Shown: positions 8,667 through 16,525 of the stretch, piece after piece
How positions within the stretch are numbered: the first letter of the stretch is position 1
How the letters are laid out: each line of letters begins with the position of its first letter
Source of the DNA: DASUPK01 sp963819715
Lineage (GTDB): Bacteria; Actinomycetota; Thermoleophilia; Solirubrobacterales; 70-9
Direction: 5' to 3'
Length of the DNA: 64,000 bases
Assembly: GCA_963819715.1 (NCBI GenBank)
Contig: CAWFXE010000002.1
Coordinates: 620,001-684,000, forward strand
The notes under the pieces: generated by a model
The model's input: only the letters and a program-made list of their open reading frames with translations
The model's database searches: none
What the model was told of the DNA's origin: nothing
Position numbers and translations under genes: made by a program

Positions 8667-9773
8667 ATGGGCTCCGTTGGGTTCGGTCGCGACAGGGCAG
8701 ACAAGCGGATCCCGGCACGGTCAACGCGCAACCTCCTTCCGTTCGTGCTCTTGAGTTTGCTGATTGGGTCGTTCACTCCAGCCTGCCTTGCTCCGGCTCT
8801 GGGGGCACCTTCATCCGGTGCGCACAAGGCAGCGCGCAAGAAGGGCCGCCGGGTTTCGACCATCTTCGTCAACTGGGCCCGTCATGAGATCGGCAACTCG
8901 CCCGGGATCCCGAAGGCGGTCCTCGCAACCCGCGGCGTCCCGCGTCGCCTCAGTCCGGTTCACCGCATCGAGCACAAGTTGGGCACGATCGAGGACGCCG
9001 CGCCCAATGGCCGCGAGTTGCTGCTCAACACGGGTCCCCGGATCATCCGTCCCGACGTGACGCACTCCCAGCGGATTCCTAACACCCCCGGCGGCCTCGG
9101 CGCCTGGTTTGGATCGAGCAGCAACCTGATCTTTGGCAACGAAGACGGGACAACGATCTTTACTCGGAGCCTGCATGCCCGCACGGGGCGGGCGATCTTC
9201 TCGCTGCCCCCGACACCCTACCCCGGCGCGAGCATGAGCTTTGGTGGCAAAAGTGAGTCGGCGGATGGACGCCGGGTCGCTTTCGTTCTTCTCAGCATTG
9301 GTGGCCCGATCCCAGGTGTACCGGGAACGGGTACCGGGGTCTACGTGATGAACTCGGATGGGACGGGATTGCGCCAGCTCGTTGCACTGCCGTCATCGAT
9401 CGGGCCGGGGCAGCTGCACCTGGGCTCGTACGCGCTGATTTCGCCGGATGGCACGCAGGTGCTCTTTTCGGATACCGGTAGCGCCGACATGTACGGTGAT
9501 TCCCCGGGAGACATGATCAGCTGGGACGGAAGTGGACGTCGTGAGGTGATCCCGATCGTGACCAATGTCTACTTCCCGGATTTCTTTTCTCCGAACGGAC
9601 GCGAGCTGCTGTCGGTAGACCCAGCGAACCGAGTGATGCAGATCATCGGCACGGACGGGACCCTGCATCGGACGATCAGCTGCGGTGGAGGCGGAACCTG
9701 TCTGCCCGCGGCCTGGGTCAACGTACCGGCGAACCTTGCCGGCGCCTGGACGAAGTCGAAGCACAAGAAGTAG
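8667..9773 (+). CDS. secreted TolB/WD40-like beta-propeller protein
   Basis: A 368-residue exported protein. ATG 8667 has GGAGGG upstream; the hydrophobic export signal lies at residues ~22-46 after an 18-residue basic leader. The body contains repeated TolB-type blades: SADGRRVAFVLL, YVMNSDGTGLRQL, ISPDGTQVLFS and FSPNGRELLSVD. These blades usually mediate protein or ligand binding outside the membrane. The C-terminus TKSKHKK is lysine-rich like the tails of two other secreted proteins in this island. No enzymatic residues are evident. A lysine-rich stretch (AARKKGRR) also follows the signal peptide. Confidence 0.78.
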   Translation: MGSVGFGRDRADKRIPARSTRNLLPFVLLSLLIGSFTPACLAPALGAPSSGAHKAARKKGRRVSTIFVNWARHEIGNSPGIPKAVLATRGVPRRLSPVHRIEHKLGTIEDAAPNGRELLLNTGPRIIRPDVTHSQRIPNTPGGLGAWFGSSSNLIFGNEDGTTIFTRSLHARTGRAIFSLPPTPYPGASMSFGGKSESADGRRVAFVLLSIGGPIPGVPGTGTGVYVMNSDGTGLRQLVALPSSIGPGQLHLGSYALISPDGTQVLFSDTGSADMYGDSPGDMISWDGSGRREVIPIVTNVYFPDFFSPNGRELLSVDPANRVMQIIGTDGTLHRTISCGGGGTCLPAAWVNVPANLAGAWTKSKHKK

Positions 9774-9996
9774 GCGTGATACAGCGGCGGGCGGGCGTGC
9801 CGGCGGATCCCCAAGGGGCTCGACCGGCTTAAGCTGCTCGAGCTGTTCGGACCCGAGCGAGCGATCGCAGCGGCGATCGTGCGGGGCGTTCGCCCGACCG
9901 AGCGCTCGCTGCCCGCGTTGAGCGGCCCCAGGACGGCGATGATGATTGAGAGCGCGGCGCGGGGGCGAACTTCCACCCCAGTTGCCTCATCTGACC
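9774..9996. other. intergenic with a possible coding remnant
   Basis: A forward frame reads KGLDRLKLLELFGPERAI and continues for about 40 residues without a start codon, as though it were the end of a lost gene upstream of the response regulator. I cannot name it. Confidence 0.3.
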
Positions 9997-10500
9997 GTGC
10001 TTCCCCGGGTCGACGAGATCGCCACCGTGGTCGTCTGCGAGGACGACGATCCGACCCGGGAGCTCCTCTGCGATCACCTGACCGCCGATCGCTACCGGGC
10101 CCTGCCGGCCCCGAGCGCCTCCGATGCGCTTCGGCTCTGCGGCTACAACCAGCCCGACCTGATGCTGCTGGATCTGGGGCTGCCGGACGCGCCGGGGATC
10201 GACGTCCTCCGCGAGATCCGCGCGGCGGGCGAGCGCTTCGACCCCGACCTGCCGGTCCTGGTCCTCTCCGGACGCACCAGCGAGGCGGATCGCCTCCGTG
10301 GCTTCGAGGCGGGCGCCGACGACTACCTGCCGAAGCCCTTCCACTACCCGGAGCTGCTCGCGCGGGTGGCGGCGGTGCTGCGGCGGCGGTCCGGCGCGCG
10401 CCGGGGTCCGATCCGGCTCGGAGACCTGACCGTCGACCCCGCAACCCGCCGCGTCAGCGTCGGCGATCGGCGAGTAGAGCTGGCGAACAAGGAGTTCGCC
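9997..10500 (+). pseudogene. OmpR-family response regulator, 5' part (split by E2)
   Basis: A complete receiver domain is present: VVVCEDDDPTRELL (acidic pocket), DLMLLDLGLPDAPG (phospho-acceptor Asp), VLSGRTS and DDYLPKPF (conserved Lys). The DNA-binding domain starts at GPIRLGDLTVDPATRRV and is cut after ELANKEFA, exactly at the left att repeat of E2. The rest lies at 26,549-26,800. In the present arrangement the frame runs on into E2 and gives an altered C-terminus ending at 10,767. The start is uncertain; GTG 9997 and TTG 9982 are in frame. Before E2 arrived this was presumably a transcription regulator carried by E1. Confidence 0.85.
10484..10499 (+). repeat. attL of element E2
   Basis: CGAACAAGGAGTTCGC occurs here and at 26,547-26,562. 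It contains a perfect inverted repeat CGAAC/GTTCG with a 5-base spacer AAGGA, the layout of a tyrosine-recombinase core site. It encodes part of the conserved NKEFA motif of the split response regulator. Confidence 0.88.
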
Positions 10501-10578
10501 CCTACTTCCCATTCCCATGCGGTTTGCGGTGGGGGGTGTCAACGTGGCGACAACGCGCCAATCAAGAAGGAGAACAAG

Positions 10579-10767
10579 ATCAGCACGACCACCGACCCAA
10601 TCGAACGCTCAAAGGAATGGGCGCGCAAGAGGTACCCCGAGGCCGAGGTATCGACCCGGAGCATCAAGGGCCGGCCCATCGTCCTGGCGACCACGGACAA
10701 CCTGATTCGCATAGTGGCCTGGACGCCGACGCAGACTGCCGAGGAGCGGAGCTCCAGTCCGGCCTGA
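10579..10767 (+). CDS. 62-residue protein, apparent ATC start
   Basis: The frame reads STTTDPIERSKEWARKRY and on to a C-terminus TPTQTAEERSSSPA with sensible, charged composition. AAGGAG at 10,567-10,572 lies 6 bases before ATC 10,579, ideal Shine-Dalgarno spacing, and a protein starting M-STTTDP would look normal. No ATG, GTG or TTG occurs in this frame nearby. The region KGRPIVLATTDNLIRIVAWT looks like a small beta sheet. Function is unknown. The same frame is joined upstream to the truncated response regulator, so a read-through fusion is also conceivable. Confidence 0.45.
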   Translation: MSTTTDPIERSKEWARKRYPEAEVSTRSIKGRPIVLATTDNLIRIVAWTPTQTAEERSSSPA

Positions 10768-10770
10768 AAT

Positions 10771-10844
10771 GTCACGGCGTGACACCGCGCGGACTCTTTG
10801 CGGACTTCAGGTCAGGTCAGGTCTTGTCGGGTCAGGTAGCGACC
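10771..10844 (+). repeat. palindrome cassette, left copy
   Basis: Order: palindrome GTCACGGCGTGAC (10,771-10,783), the 20-mer CCGCGCGGACTCTTTGCGGA (10,785-10,804), TCAGG-type short repeats, then TCTTGTC (10,822) and GTAGCGACC (10,836). The same blocks recur at 12,922-12,987 with the 20-mer inverted. Possible origin, operator or recombination sites. Confidence 0.6.
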
Positions 10845-11367
10845 ATAGAGGATGTAGAGGTTCGAGAATTTCCGGCCCGAACGCGATTGGCCGTCCGCGA
10901 ATTGCCCGCCGCTTGCCGACCCCATGCCCGTCCCTTCAACCTCTGATCGCGGTGTTGACGTATCCCCGTAACGCATGGGATGCTTGTGAGAGACAGGGGA
11001 ACCGGGGCTACCCCCGGCGTTCAGTAAAAACTACTGGACTTCCAAAAAGGTGCTTAGAGCAGGGATTTTTGCTGGGTAGCCTGCTACACTGACGCAATCT
11101 CCCTGCAAATCGCAAAACTTCATCTCTGATAGTGGGTCTTCCCGCATCAGAGCCCAACTTCGGAGGCTCGACCTCCGAGGCGAGCATGTTTCGCGTTTGG
11201 CTGCGCGGAGTGTTCGGGGTGATGGTTCGTGTTGCTGGAAGGCGGCGCGCTGGCACTCCCTCGCGGAGTAGCCGGCGCTGCCGCCCCAGCTCAACCGCTC
11301 CCCAGACTTCGCCGCACCGCGATTCGATGCCGCATAACCGAACCATCAGCCAACAAAGGACAAGCCA
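10845..11367. other. long intergenic region upstream of the E2 left operon
   Basis: This holds the E2-internal copy of the 13-mer repeat, a TACACT box at about 11,084 that may be a -10 element, and a perfect 7-bp hairpin TCGGAGG/CCTCCGA at 11,160-11,178. An AT-rich patch at about 11,025-11,075 stands out from the surroundings. I see no convincing gene. Confidence 0.4.
11100..11112 (-). repeat. TCCCTGCAAATCG repeat, copy 2
   Basis: Identical to the copies at the two ends of E1, but this one lies inside E2, about 600 bp from its attL. Confidence 0.5.
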
Positions 11368-11883
11368 ATGTCTCCCCCGACGGCGACCCCCGACGGATCG
11401 CCTCTGCCCTCCCCAACCAGCAGCACCCCTGAGCTTCAACAGCTAGACAACACATCTTCTCCTGATCGCCTCCGAGAGGACGCCCGTGTCTTTCGCGTCA
11501 TGCACGCGATGGGGGCCGGTTCTTTCTACGCCAAGAAGGCCGCACTTCGTGAGGCCCAGGCCGACCGCCTAGAGCGGGAAGCCGAACAAGAAGACGCGAG
11601 CGCCAAGAATCTTCCTCCGGCTGACGCCGCAGTCAAGCGGGCTCGCGCTTCCGCACTCCGCGAGCTTGCCAGCCAATACCGGGCCGAGGCACAGCACTAC
11701 CGTCTGATGGCGCGGCGAGCATCGCCGGCCAGATCAGGATTGCGTCAGCGAGCCAGACGCCCGTCTTGCAGCGGCGCTAGTCGCACATCTTCAAGCGACG
11801 ACGACCCCGGCTTACACGGCGACAGTGATGGTCTAGCCCTCCTTGGGCCGGTCCAAGCTGCCCGGATCGGCGGTGCCGTATGA
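11368..11883 (+). CDS. coiled-coil protein of unknown function
   Basis: First gene of the E2 left operon; AAAGGA lies 7 bases before the ATG. After a Pro/Ser-rich N-terminus, residues ~35-120 are alanine- and charge-rich (KKAALREAQADRLEREAEQE, then KRARASALRELASQYRAEAQ), predicting a long helix or coiled coil. The C-terminus is low complexity. There is no catalytic motif. The stop overlaps the next start as ATGA, so translation is coupled. Its position just upstream of a Cys-rich protein and a replication initiator suggests a replication or control role, but nothing in the sequence proves this. Confidence 0.6.
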   Translation: MSPPTATPDGSPLPSPTSSTPELQQLDNTSSPDRLREDARVFRVMHAMGAGSFYAKKAALREAQADRLEREAEQEDASAKNLPPADAAVKRARASALRELASQYRAEAQHYRLMARRASPARSGLRQRARRPSCSGASRTSSSDDDPGLHGDSDGLALLGPVQAARIGGAV

Positions 11884-12599
11884 GCGCCGCCAAGCAGCAG
11901 CGATGGTGCCGGAACCCGGCACATGAGATTTTCGGCGGTGGCGACCTCAACGCTTACGGGTGGGTTCATTCCACCGCCGAGCATTGCCACCGCAACTGCA
12001 AGGAGCAGGCGTCCAAGATTCGGACGGGCAAGCTCAAAGGCCCGCCGAAGCAGCTTGCGAGCCCTCCCCCAGGTTGGGGACGGCAGCGAGGCTCCGCCAG
12101 ACGTTGCGAGTGCGAGCGTCGTCTACTTGGCCGCGACCAGTCGGACAAGCCCGCGCTGTTCATCTTGTGGCTGGGTCCCCGCGATCCGCTCTGCGGCTAC
12201 TGCGGGCGCCCGATCTCCATTCCACGCCTGATCTTCGGCAGCGACGAAGTTCCAAAGGCAGTTACCCCGGAACAGCGCGCCGACCTGATCGAGCTGGGCC
12301 GACAGCGGCGATGGGCGAAGCGCCAACTTAGGGACTCCCCAGCAGGGGCTCCGCAATTCCGAACAGGATCGTTCGTGTCGCCGCCAATGCCTCGGTCCCG
12401 TCCGTGGCGAGGCGAGGACGGCAAACAGGACAAGGAATACCTGACGGATTTCCATGAGCGCAAAGAGCAAGCTCGAATCAGCGCGGCGGAAGATCAGGCC
12501 CTCAACGAAGCAGGTGCTGTCGTTGCTGTTCCAGACCTGGCGGAAGTCGAAGAGGCAGCGGAAGCGTTCGGGCTCTCCTCTAACGAGGCGGTGGCCTGA
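11880..12599 (+). CDS. Cys-rich, probably zinc-binding protein, unknown function
   Basis: The 239-residue basic protein carries several Cys/His clusters: WCRNPAHE, EHCHRNC, RCECERR and LCGYCGRPISIPR. The last is a convincing CxxC zinc knuckle and may pair with an earlier cluster. The C-terminal 60 residues are acidic and helical. It overlaps both neighbours (ATGA upstream, TGATG downstream), so it belongs to one translated unit with the replication-initiator-like gene. The combination suggests a DNA-binding accessory protein, but I do not recognise a family. Confidence 0.6.
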   Translation: MSAAKQQRWCRNPAHEIFGGGDLNAYGWVHSTAEHCHRNCKEQASKIRTGKLKGPPKQLASPPPGWGRQRGSARRCECERRLLGRDQSDKPALFILWLGPRDPLCGYCGRPISIPRLIFGSDEVPKAVTPEQRADLIELGRQRRWAKRQLRDSPAGAPQFRTGSFVSPPMPRSRPWRGEDGKQDKEYLTDFHERKEQARISAAEDQALNEAGAVVAVPDLAEVEEAAEAFGLSSNEAVA

Positions 12600-12958
12600 T
12601 GTGGACGAAGCTCTCCGACGAGTTCTGCATCAACCCCAAGGTTCTGAAGGTCGGTAACGAGGCGGTCGGCGTGTTCGCGCGGATGCTCTCTTACTGCGGG
12701 CGCGGCACAGACGGCAAGGTCCCGACCGAGATGGTGATGTTCTTCGCTGGCGGCGACCTGGACCTCTTGGAGAAGTTGACCGCTGTTGGGCTGATAAAGG
12801 AGCGCGGCGATCACTGGCTGATCGTCAACTTCCTGAAGCACAACGTCTCGCGCGCTGAGTGGAAGGAACAGCAGAAGAAGGACAAGGAACGCCAGAGGCG
12901 CGCGCGTGGTGTCCGTGAAGAGTCACGCCGTGACTCCGCAAAGAGTCCGCGCGGATGA
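12599..12958 (+). CDS. phage-type replication initiator/replisome organiser-like protein
   Basis: The opening WTKLSDEFCINPKVLKVGNEAVGVFARMLSYCGR and the segment DLLEKLTAVGLIKERGDHWLIVNFLKHNVSRAEW match, by family memory, the winged-helix N-domain found in actinophage replication initiation or DnaD-like proteins ('W-K-DD-F--HPK---A---A---Y---L-YC'). The C-terminus is a lysine/arginine-rich helix (KEQQKKDKERQRRARG). At 119 residues it is short and lacks the downstream helicase-loading region of full-length relatives. Its last codons lie within the palindrome cassette at 12,922-12,987, which could be its binding site, as initiator genes often carry their origin. Confidence 0.6.
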   Translation: MWTKLSDEFCINPKVLKVGNEAVGVFARMLSYCGRGTDGKVPTEMVMFFAGGDLDLLEKLTAVGLIKERGDHWLIVNFLKHNVSRAEWKEQQKKDKERQRRARGVREESRRDSAKSPRG

Positions 12959-12987
12959 CCGCGCTCTTGTCAGTCCAAGTAGCGACC
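12922..12987 (+). repeat. palindrome cassette, right copy with inverted core
   Basis: GTCACGCCGTGAC (12,922-12,934) is followed by the exact reverse complement of the left 20-mer (12,935-12,954), then TCTTGTC (12,965) and GTAGCGACC (12,979), the last two spaced 14 bases as in the left copy. It overlaps the end of the initiator gene. Confidence 0.6.
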
Positions 12988-13098
12988 TTCCTAGCCCTTG
13001 GCGGGATCTTCCTTCACGCCGGCAACTGGCGGCTAGGGACAGCTCAACTCTTGTTAGCCGCAGTACAGGCCGTGATCTATTCGGGGCGGATGGCATGA
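12955..13098 (+). CDS. 47-residue hydrophobic protein
   Basis: A short frame begins at ATG 12,955 in an ATGA overlap with the initiator stop and ends in an ATGA overlap with the next gene, so it is embedded in a chain of coupled genes. The product is hydrophobic throughout (ALLSVQVATFLALGGIFLHA, then QLLLAAVQAVIYSG), predicting two membrane helices with a short turn. This is a holin-like shape, but size and context alone cannot prove a lysis role. Confidence 0.5.
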   Translation: MTALLSVQVATFLALGGIFLHAGNWRLGTAQLLLAAVQAVIYSGRMA

Positions 13099-13444
13099 GC
13101 GCCCAGAACGGCAACGGCCAGCGCACCGACCACTGGCCGGCGCCAAACGAGCGCAGGATCTTGGAGGGCACCGAGAGGCCCAGCGGATTTGCCCTCGGCG
13201 TCCCCACCGAACTGATCGAGGCGATAGCCGAGGCGCACCGCCGAGTCTCCTCGAGGAGCGATTGCCACACCGACCGGAGCCCTATCTCGATGTCGATGGC
13301 GCCGCCAAGTACCTGGCCTGTTCACGCGACCGGATCTATGACTTGTGTCGGGACTGTCGCTTGACCCCACACAAGGACGGCTCGCGGTCGCTCTTCAAGC
13401 GCGAAGACCTCGACGCGTGGGTTCGCCAGAGCAGTAACCCCTAA
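13095..13444 (+). pseudogene. excisionase-like HTH protein with frameshift
   Basis: The frame starting at ATG 13,095 reads to VPTELIEAIAEAHRRV; the continuation is in another frame as LEERLPHRPEPYLDVDGAAK, then YLACSRDRIYDLCRDCRLTP and SLFKREDLDAWVRQS. The second part is a textbook MerR/Xis-like winged helix of the 'excisionase family DNA-binding' type. Removing two bases from TCTCCTC near 13,247 joins them into one natural protein. As it stands the HTH part could still be made from TTG 13,262, which has GAGGAG close upstream. The protein would control E2 excision or integrase expression. Confidence 0.65.
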
Positions 13445-13476
13445 CAACTCACTACTGATCGGAGCAGTTCAGCACC

Positions 13477-13614
13477 ATGATCGACGACAACACAGTCTTA
13501 GGAGAGCGGGCCGGTAACGACGGCTTCGCTGCCTCCGTACAGAGCCGCATCGAGAGCGAAGTTCGGAAGGCTCGCGGGTCCATCGGGGACTCGCCCTTCC
13601 TTGCATCGCCATGA
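13477..13614 (+). CDS. 45-residue hypothetical protein
   Basis: The ATG is at 13,477; the product is mixed charged (MIDDNTVLGERAGNDGFAAS, then SRIESEVRKARGS). Its stop is overlapped by another ATG at 13,611 (ATGA), consistent with the tightly packed gene order here. No domain is recognised. Confidence 0.4.
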   Translation: MIDDNTVLGERAGNDGFAASVQSRIESEVRKARGSIGDSPFLASP

Positions 13615-14176
13615 ATCGACGCTCAGCGAGTTGGCCCGTTACGCCGGCTCTCGCCCGATGAGCGACCCGCTTCTCCACCTCCTTTGGAGGCTGGAGGGCG
13701 CTGTTGGCCGGGACACAGACAAATGGAACCCGGGCGGTGGCAAGCTCGCCACCTTCTTCGATTGCATCGGGATCACAGGCCCGCCGCCCTCCGCACAGGC
13801 CGCCTATCGAAGAGATGGTCTGCCGTTGCCGCTAAGGGACGCAATCGGCACCATCAAGCACCAAGGCGTCTCAGATTCGAACCCGCCAAGGAGACCGCGC
13901 TACTGGGGCAGGCTGCAGAACGCTGTCAGCTCGCAACGCCGAGCTCGAGGCCGAAATTGACGAAGCGGGACCGCACCATCGCGGCGAACAATCGCAGACG
14001 CTTTCCGACCTTCGCGGCGAATTGGAGCGAAACCGACCGGACGGAGCGAACTAGCCGCCCAGGTGGATGTACTCCAGCGGCGCTGCGCAGAGCTTGAAGG
14101 TGCGCTGGACGAAATGAGCCGAGAGCTCGGCAAGAGCAAGCGCGCCACAAAGAAGCGCGCTAAGGCGGCTGTCTGA
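13601..14176 (+). pseudogene. broken gene: HTH-like start plus coiled-coil tail
   Basis: Good coding text continues through three frames: MSDPLLHLLWRLEGAVGRDT with LATFFDCIGITGPPPS (from ATG 13,658), then RFEPAKETALLGQAAE, then LSARNAELEAEIDE with SDLRGELERN, then SELAAQVDVLQRRCAELEGA to SKRATKKRAKAAV and a stop at 14,174. Together they make a protein with a globular start and a leucine/glutamate-rich coiled-coil tail ending in a basic tip. At least three frame changes are needed, so the gene is decayed or the sequence contains indels. The longest surviving frame covers 13,601-13,960. Confidence 0.5.
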
Positions 14177-14862
14177 TGGGCGTCGTGGCTTTCGACCAAG
14201 AGGGCGCCGCCTATTGGCGGGATGATGTCGGCAACACCTATCCAGTCGAGCAGGACGCGGACAACGACTACATCGTCCGAGATCAGGATGGTGGGGTTTA
14301 CGTCCTCCCAGCGGATGAGGTGGACGCAGCCCTAGCGGAGAGCCCACAATGGTCTCCCGATGCGCTCGACCGGCTCGACCGCATCGAGCAGGGAGTCGCT
14401 CAGTGGTTCGAGCCGCAGCCCGACCCGGCCGAGCTCGCAGCACAAGCGGCCGCGATCGAGGGGGAGTATGAAGCCCAGCTCCGGGCTGAGCAGGACGTGG
14501 AGTGGACTACCGCCCTGGCCGAGAACATCAACCAGGCTGAGCATCGTCTCGGCAAGACGCTAAGCGCCGAAGAGCGCGAGGCCGTCTACAAGGATGCCGC
14601 GAAGACGGGCGGGTTGGATGTGACCACGCCGCTTGAGAACTACTGGGATGACCGCTCGACCTCTGACGGCCGACGCAAGCTCGCAAAGGAGGCAGCGGAG
14701 GAGTCAATGGCCGCGGCCCAGGAGCAGGACGCCGAGGACGCGGAGTTCGAGGAGTCCCTCGGACCCGATCCCGTGCGAGACATGGAGCCCCGAGAGGGGT
14801 TGAAGGCCGCCGTTGAGGCGTCACAAGACAATTCAGAAATAGAGGATGCAATCGGTGAGTAA
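14176..14862 (+). CDS. acidic helical protein of unknown function
   Basis: The ATG overlaps the preceding stop (TGATG). The 228-residue product is strongly acidic. An N-terminal beta section (GVVAFDQEGAAYWRDDVGNT) is followed by long helices with Ala/Glu/Gln bias. An acidic helical protein between putative replication genes and other unknowns resembles phage scaffold or DNA-mimic proteins only in composition. I do not assign a function. The end overlaps the next gene by eight bases. Confidence 0.6.
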   Translation: MGVVAFDQEGAAYWRDDVGNTYPVEQDADNDYIVRDQDGGVYVLPADEVDAALAESPQWSPDALDRLDRIEQGVAQWFEPQPDPAELAAQAAAIEGEYEAQLRAEQDVEWTTALAENINQAEHRLGKTLSAEEREAVYKDAAKTGGLDVTTPLENYWDDRSTSDGRRKLAKEAAEESMAAAQEQDAEDAEFEESLGPDPVRDMEPREGLKAAVEASQDNSEIEDAIGE

Positions 14863-15139
14863 CACACTTTTCAGGGTCGGAGACAAGCCGGCCCTACTTC
14901 CCATCGAACCCTCCGCACCGCAGAAGCTCGCGGTGAGCCAGGGCGACGACGTTTACCTAGCCAGGACCCGCGAGGAAATGGAGGGCGAGGGCTTCGCGCC
15001 CGATGGCCTTTCTTGCGTGGCCGCTGGCGAAAGCCGGATCTTGGACGGAACAACGTGGATCAGGACTAGATCAGCACGGCACGCGGGCCCAAGCAATCCT
15101 GCTTGCGCCTTAGGCGGCCCGCATAGGGGAGTCATTTGA
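14855..15139 (+). CDS. hypothetical protein
   Basis: Either ATG 14,846 or GTG 14,855 can start it. GTG is preferred because it gives MSNTLFRVGD and a smaller overlap with the upstream stop. The first 70 residues look like a small beta domain (KLAVSQGDDVYLARTREEME); the last 25 are rich in Arg, Gly and Pro and may be degraded. No family is recognised. Confidence 0.45.
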   Translation: MSNTLFRVGDKPALLPIEPSAPQKLAVSQGDDVYLARTREEMEGEGFAPDGLSCVAAGESRILDGTTWIRTRSARHAGPSNPACALGGPHRGVI

Positions 15140-15231
15140 AGAGGGCTGGCTCTCGCTATTCGCGCATTGAGGCAGCCGACGGGACCAGATTGGGGTTCCT
15201 GCTTGGGTCCAAAGCAACGCCGCATCGTAGG

Positions 15232-15260
15232 TTGTCGTGATCGCGGCACGAGGTTAGGGT
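15232..15260 (+). promoter_or_regulatory. promoter, TTGTCG-N17-TAGGGT
   Basis: TTGTCG (15,232-15,237) and TAGGGT (15,255-15,260) have 17-base spacing. The same layout precedes msrA and the integrase operon in E2. Transcription should start at about 15,267, next to ATC 15,268. Confidence 0.6.
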
Positions 15261-15897
15261 GCATCCCATCGCACGGTTCGGCAAGAAGCGCTCGAGCCAG
15301 CTTCCAGAGGGGTGGATCAAGCGGGGCGATCAAGTGATGATCCCCGTTGATGAAGTCACCCCAGAGTTTGCAGAGGGCGAGCACACCTTCCGCATCCTCG
15401 ACGAATGGGAGGGCGACGCCGGCTCCTTCGTCGGGGTCAACGCCACCGCCGTTCGGGAGGAAGCGGAGACAAGCGACGATCCACGCGCCGCTGCCCTGGA
15501 AGCGATGGGTGACCCGGCCAACTGGGTCGATGAGAGCGTGGCCGAAGGCGTGGAGATCGCCGTGTGCCGCGTGGACATGGACACCGGCAAGCTCGCCATC
15601 GGCCCGGCGATGGCCGAAGTGCTGATGGGTACGGCGGATTTCGAGGTGATGGAAAACGAAGGCAGGCCGTGTATCTGTGTCAACTCCCCCAGAGTCAAGG
15701 ACGAGGTGTTCCGGCAGATCGAGGCCAGGGACTACGAGGTCACCGAGGATGAGCACCGCGCCCTCACCTTTGAGGTCATGGACGACCCCGCGAACTGGAT
15801 GCGCGAGGGCGAGATGGACTCGGACCCGGATGACGAGGAGCCGAAGTGGATGCTGTATCCGTTCGACAGGACGACCGGCCGGATCGACCGCCGCTAA
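15259..15897 (+). CDS. acidic hypothetical protein with duplicated EVMxDPANW module
   Basis: The open frame begins with GTG 15,259, but that codon overlaps the -10 box. The predicted transcript start coincides with ATC 15,268, which would give (M)ARFGKKRSSQLPEGW. The protein is acidic and contains two related segments, ALEAMGDPANWVDESVAEG and FEVMDDPANWMREGEMD, so an internal duplication is likely. A third relative, DFEVMENEGRPCICVN, lies between. No catalytic motif or known domain is recognised. It starts a new transcription unit in E2 and is followed 38 bases later by a broken membrane-protein gene. Confidence 0.6.
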   Translation: MHPIARFGKKRSSQLPEGWIKRGDQVMIPVDEVTPEFAEGEHTFRILDEWEGDAGSFVGVNATAVREEAETSDDPRAAALEAMGDPANWVDESVAEGVEIAVCRVDMDTGKLAIGPAMAEVLMGTADFEVMENEGRPCICVNSPRVKDEVFRQIEARDYEVTEDEHRALTFEVMDDPANWMREGEMDSDPDDEEPKWMLYPFDRTTGRIDRR

Positions 15898-15935
15898 ACC
15901 ACAGCGTGCACGTCTCGTTCAACCCTGGGCACACG

Positions 15936-16348
15936 ATGGAGTCGGTCCTCTTGATTGGACTGTTCGCATATCCGCTCGTCCTGTTGGTCGGGATCGCGGT
16001 GCTCGACCGCTTCTTCGAAGGCAACGTCTACGCGAAGCATGTTCAGGAATCGCTTGATAGTTCCGTCGAATCGGTGCGACAGCGCGAGTCGCTTGCCGGG
16101 AAAGCGATGGTCGTAACAGGCTTTCTCATCGGTGGCCTATTCCTCGCCTTTATGGCTTACGCCCTCGCCATCATGGTCGGCGGGTCTGGAAGCCTCACTC
16201 GTCGGTTTGGTCCTCTGGGGTACTTGGCGCGCTCGGCGCGGTGATCTTCGGGGACTACACGGTGCCCTACAACGTCGCCCTGGTTGGGGTCGCGGTGCTC
16301 TACATCGTCTCGATCCCAATGGCTTTCGTCTTCATCGCAGAGGCGTAG
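15936..16348 (+). pseudogene. four-helix membrane protein with two frameshifts
   Basis: From ATG 15,936 the first frame gives two membrane helices (VLLIGLFAYPLVLLVGIAVL and VVTGFLIGGLFLAFMAYALA) and a charged middle. Deleting one G at GGG 16,182-16,184 and one at GGGG 16,217-16,220 restores EASLVGLVLW, then LGALGAVIFGDYTVPY and VALVGVAVLYIVSIPMAFVF, i.e. two more helices ending at the TAG at 16,346. As sequenced, only a two-helix product ending at 16,244 would be made. The function is unknown. Confidence 0.6.
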
Positions 16349-16351
16349 TCG

Positions 16352-16525
16352 TCAGGGGTACAAAATCCGCTTGACCGCAGTCTCCCGGCCGTCCCTGTCG
16401 AGCAGAACGGCCTCGATGTTGTTGCCGCCGAGATTGACGGCCGGTCGGAGGGTGTCCGTGCGGGTGTGCTCCTGCTCTTGAAGGAACGTCAGTAGCTGGT
16501 CGATCTGGGAGGCGGTGATCTCCAC
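16352..16525 (-). CDS. 57-residue hypothetical protein (minus strand)
   Basis: GTG 16,525 opens MEITASQIDQLLTFLQEQ, then NLGGNNIEAVLLDRDGRE and a basic end AVKRILYP. Codon choice and composition look like a real small protein with a helix plus beta hairpin. A second minus-strand frame (16,533-16,775, 80 residues, ending RFRKLLKLVSK) stops 7 bases upstream and may form a pair with it. A competing plus-strand frame from GTG 16,515 to 16,664 (MISTRELLADEFQQLAETVR and on) overlaps the start, so only one set may be used. Confidence 0.4.
   Translation of the reverse strand: MEITASQIDQLLTFLQEQEHTRTDTLRPAVNLGGNNIEAVLLDRDGRETAVKRILYP

Noticed and set aside
11008..11439. Minus-strand frame across the E2 left intergenic region
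   Set aside because: It reads through the 13-mer repeat and a hairpin; no ribosome site or domain.
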